Below are positions 12,416 to 13,013 of a stretch of 13,013 bases of DNA, piece by piece (within the stretch, counting starts at the first letter, position 1; each line of letters opens with the position of its first letter). Under the pieces are notes generated by a model. It ran no database searches. It saw only the letters and a program-made list of their open reading frames with translations, and was not told the DNA's origin. Source of the DNA: an uncultured Micrococcales bacterium (GTDB lineage Bacteria > Actinomycetota > Actinomycetes > Actinomycetales > Microbacteriaceae); NCBI GenBank assembly GCA_937919125.1, contig CALFOB010000101.1, forward strand, positions 1-13,013, written 5' to 3'. A program made the position numbers and the translations under genes.

Positions 12416-13013
12416 AAACCAACCAAGTTTGGTTCTGGAATCAAATTGATTCCAAACTTATTTGATACCTGAGTTTGGATAAATCTTGCAAGCTCAACAA
12501 CTTCTTCTGCAGTTGCATTACCTCTATTAGTAATGGCAAGGGCATGCTTTGAAGAGATGGCTGCTTTGGAACCAGGCAAACCAAATCCTTTATGAACACC
12601 CGACTGTTCAATCAACCAAGCAGCACTCAACTTCACTGTCAAACCATCGTCTGTTTCAGTTGGCCACTGTGGTGTATCCAGTGGAAGGGTTTTAGCAAAG
12701 CTCTCAGAAACTATTGGGTTAGTAAAGAATGATCCGCATGACCAAGTGTCATGGTCTTTATCATCCAAGACCATTCCCTTAGAAGCTCTAAGCCCAACTA
12801 CTTCTTCAACTCTTGCTTCAAGTAGTTCGTTGTGCGCTGCTGGAAGATCTGTAAAGAACTGGAATTCAACCCAGGTAACAATTCCTCTTTTACCTCGCTT
12901 GAAAATGCTGTCTCGATAGCCAAATACACAATCAGCCTTAGTCAGGACCTGAACTTCATTGGTTTCATAATCTAGGAACTCAAGTGAGTGAAGAGTTAGA
13001 GATAACTCTTGAC
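12412..13013 (-). CDS. murB: UDP-N-acetylenolpyruvoylglucosamine reductase (3' part, cut by window end)
   Basis: About 200 C-terminal codons are present; the 5' part lies beyond the window. Visible are GYRDSIFKRGKRG (FAD/substrate-site region), LRASKGMVLDDKDHDTWSCGSFFTNP (containing the catalytic Ser of the GSFF motif, which protonates the enol intermediate), GVHKGFGLPGSKAAISSKHALAITNRGNATAEEVVELARFI and the terminal LIPEPNLVGF with the conserved catalytic Glu. MurB reduces UDP-GlcNAc-enolpyruvate to UDP-MurNAc with NADPH and FAD in the cytoplasm, an essential peptidoglycan step. The reading frame continues open through 13013, so an internal ATG at 12772-12774 is not the start. Its stop overlaps the convergent lysE stop by 4 bp. 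murB near the aminotransferase-secE locus is usual in Actinobacteria. Confidence 0.96.
   Translation of the reverse strand, partial: QELSLTLHSLEFLDYETNEVQVLTKADCVFGYRDSIFKRGKRGIVTWVEFQFFTDLPAAHNELLEARVEEVVGLRASKGMVLDDKDHDTWSCGSFFTNPIVSESFAKTLPLDTPQWPTETDDGLTVKLSAAWLIEQSGVHKGFGLPGSKAAISSKHALAITNRGNATAEEVVELARFIQTQVSNKFGINLIPEPNLVGF

Noticed and set aside
12412..12774. Stand-alone 120-codon gene starting at ATG 12774
   Set aside because: The frame is open upstream to the window end and encodes continuous MurB sequence including GYRDS, so this is only the C-terminal part.
1..13013. CRISPR array, insertion sequence, integrase or rRNA gene
   Set aside because: No regularly spaced direct repeats, transposase or recombinase motifs, terminal inverted repeats or rRNA signatures were seen on either strand.

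Overview
The window looks like a compact chromosome of a small-genome actinobacterium, most likely a Microbacteriaceae-type freshwater or marine plankton lineage. Three things suggest this. The order murB / lysE / secreted protein / class I aminotransferase / tRNA-Trp / secE / nusG / rplK / rplA is the actinobacterial arrangement around secE-nusG. NusG carries the long acidic N-terminal extension typical of Actinobacteria. Base composition is nevertheless moderate (mid-40s % GC by eye). The genus is an inference and was not tested.

Layout. (1) 1-3521 is an accessory block with every gene on the minus strand: a tandem pair of paralogous unknown proteins sharing a C-x-C...H-H-x-x-H signature (57-485 and 478-990), a 120-nt intergenic stretch packed with short hairpins (1031-1150), a TPR-only protein (1198-2637), a 52-residue membrane microprotein with no normal start codon (2755-2913) and a small zinc-ribbon protein (2979-3284). 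No integrase, transposase or attachment site is visible, so its mobility is inferred. (2) 3486-4020 on the plus strand is a RHH/RelE-type toxin-antitoxin operon with a 9-bp-phased three-half-site operator and an unusually long antitoxin/toxin overlap. (3) 4021-8153 on the minus strand is core: tRNA-Trp, secE, nusG, rplK and rplA, a strong terminator hairpin, then a PLP-dependent Orn/Lys/Arg decarboxylase. (4) 8298-9165 on the plus strand is a second toxin-antitoxin operon, prlF-yhaV type, placed between tRNA-Trp and the aminotransferase. (5) 9158-13013 holds the aminotransferase (minus), a divergent secreted beta-rich protein plus LysE-type exporter (plus), and the 3' part of murB (minus, cut by the window end).

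How it fits together. The core genes serve protein export, transcription elongation and ribosome assembly (SecE, NusG, L11, L1), cell-wall precursor synthesis (MurB), amino-acid metabolism (aminotransferase, decarboxylase) and amino-acid export (LysE). Two toxin-antitoxin modules are wedged against the 3' ends of core genes. All three convergent gene pairs meet with 0 bp between them or with 4-8 bp overlaps, at palindromic stop-codon junctions and without terminators.

The least explained part is the minus-strand cluster at 57-3284. I can describe its motifs but do not recognise a known system. Bases 1-56 hold no gene I can support.
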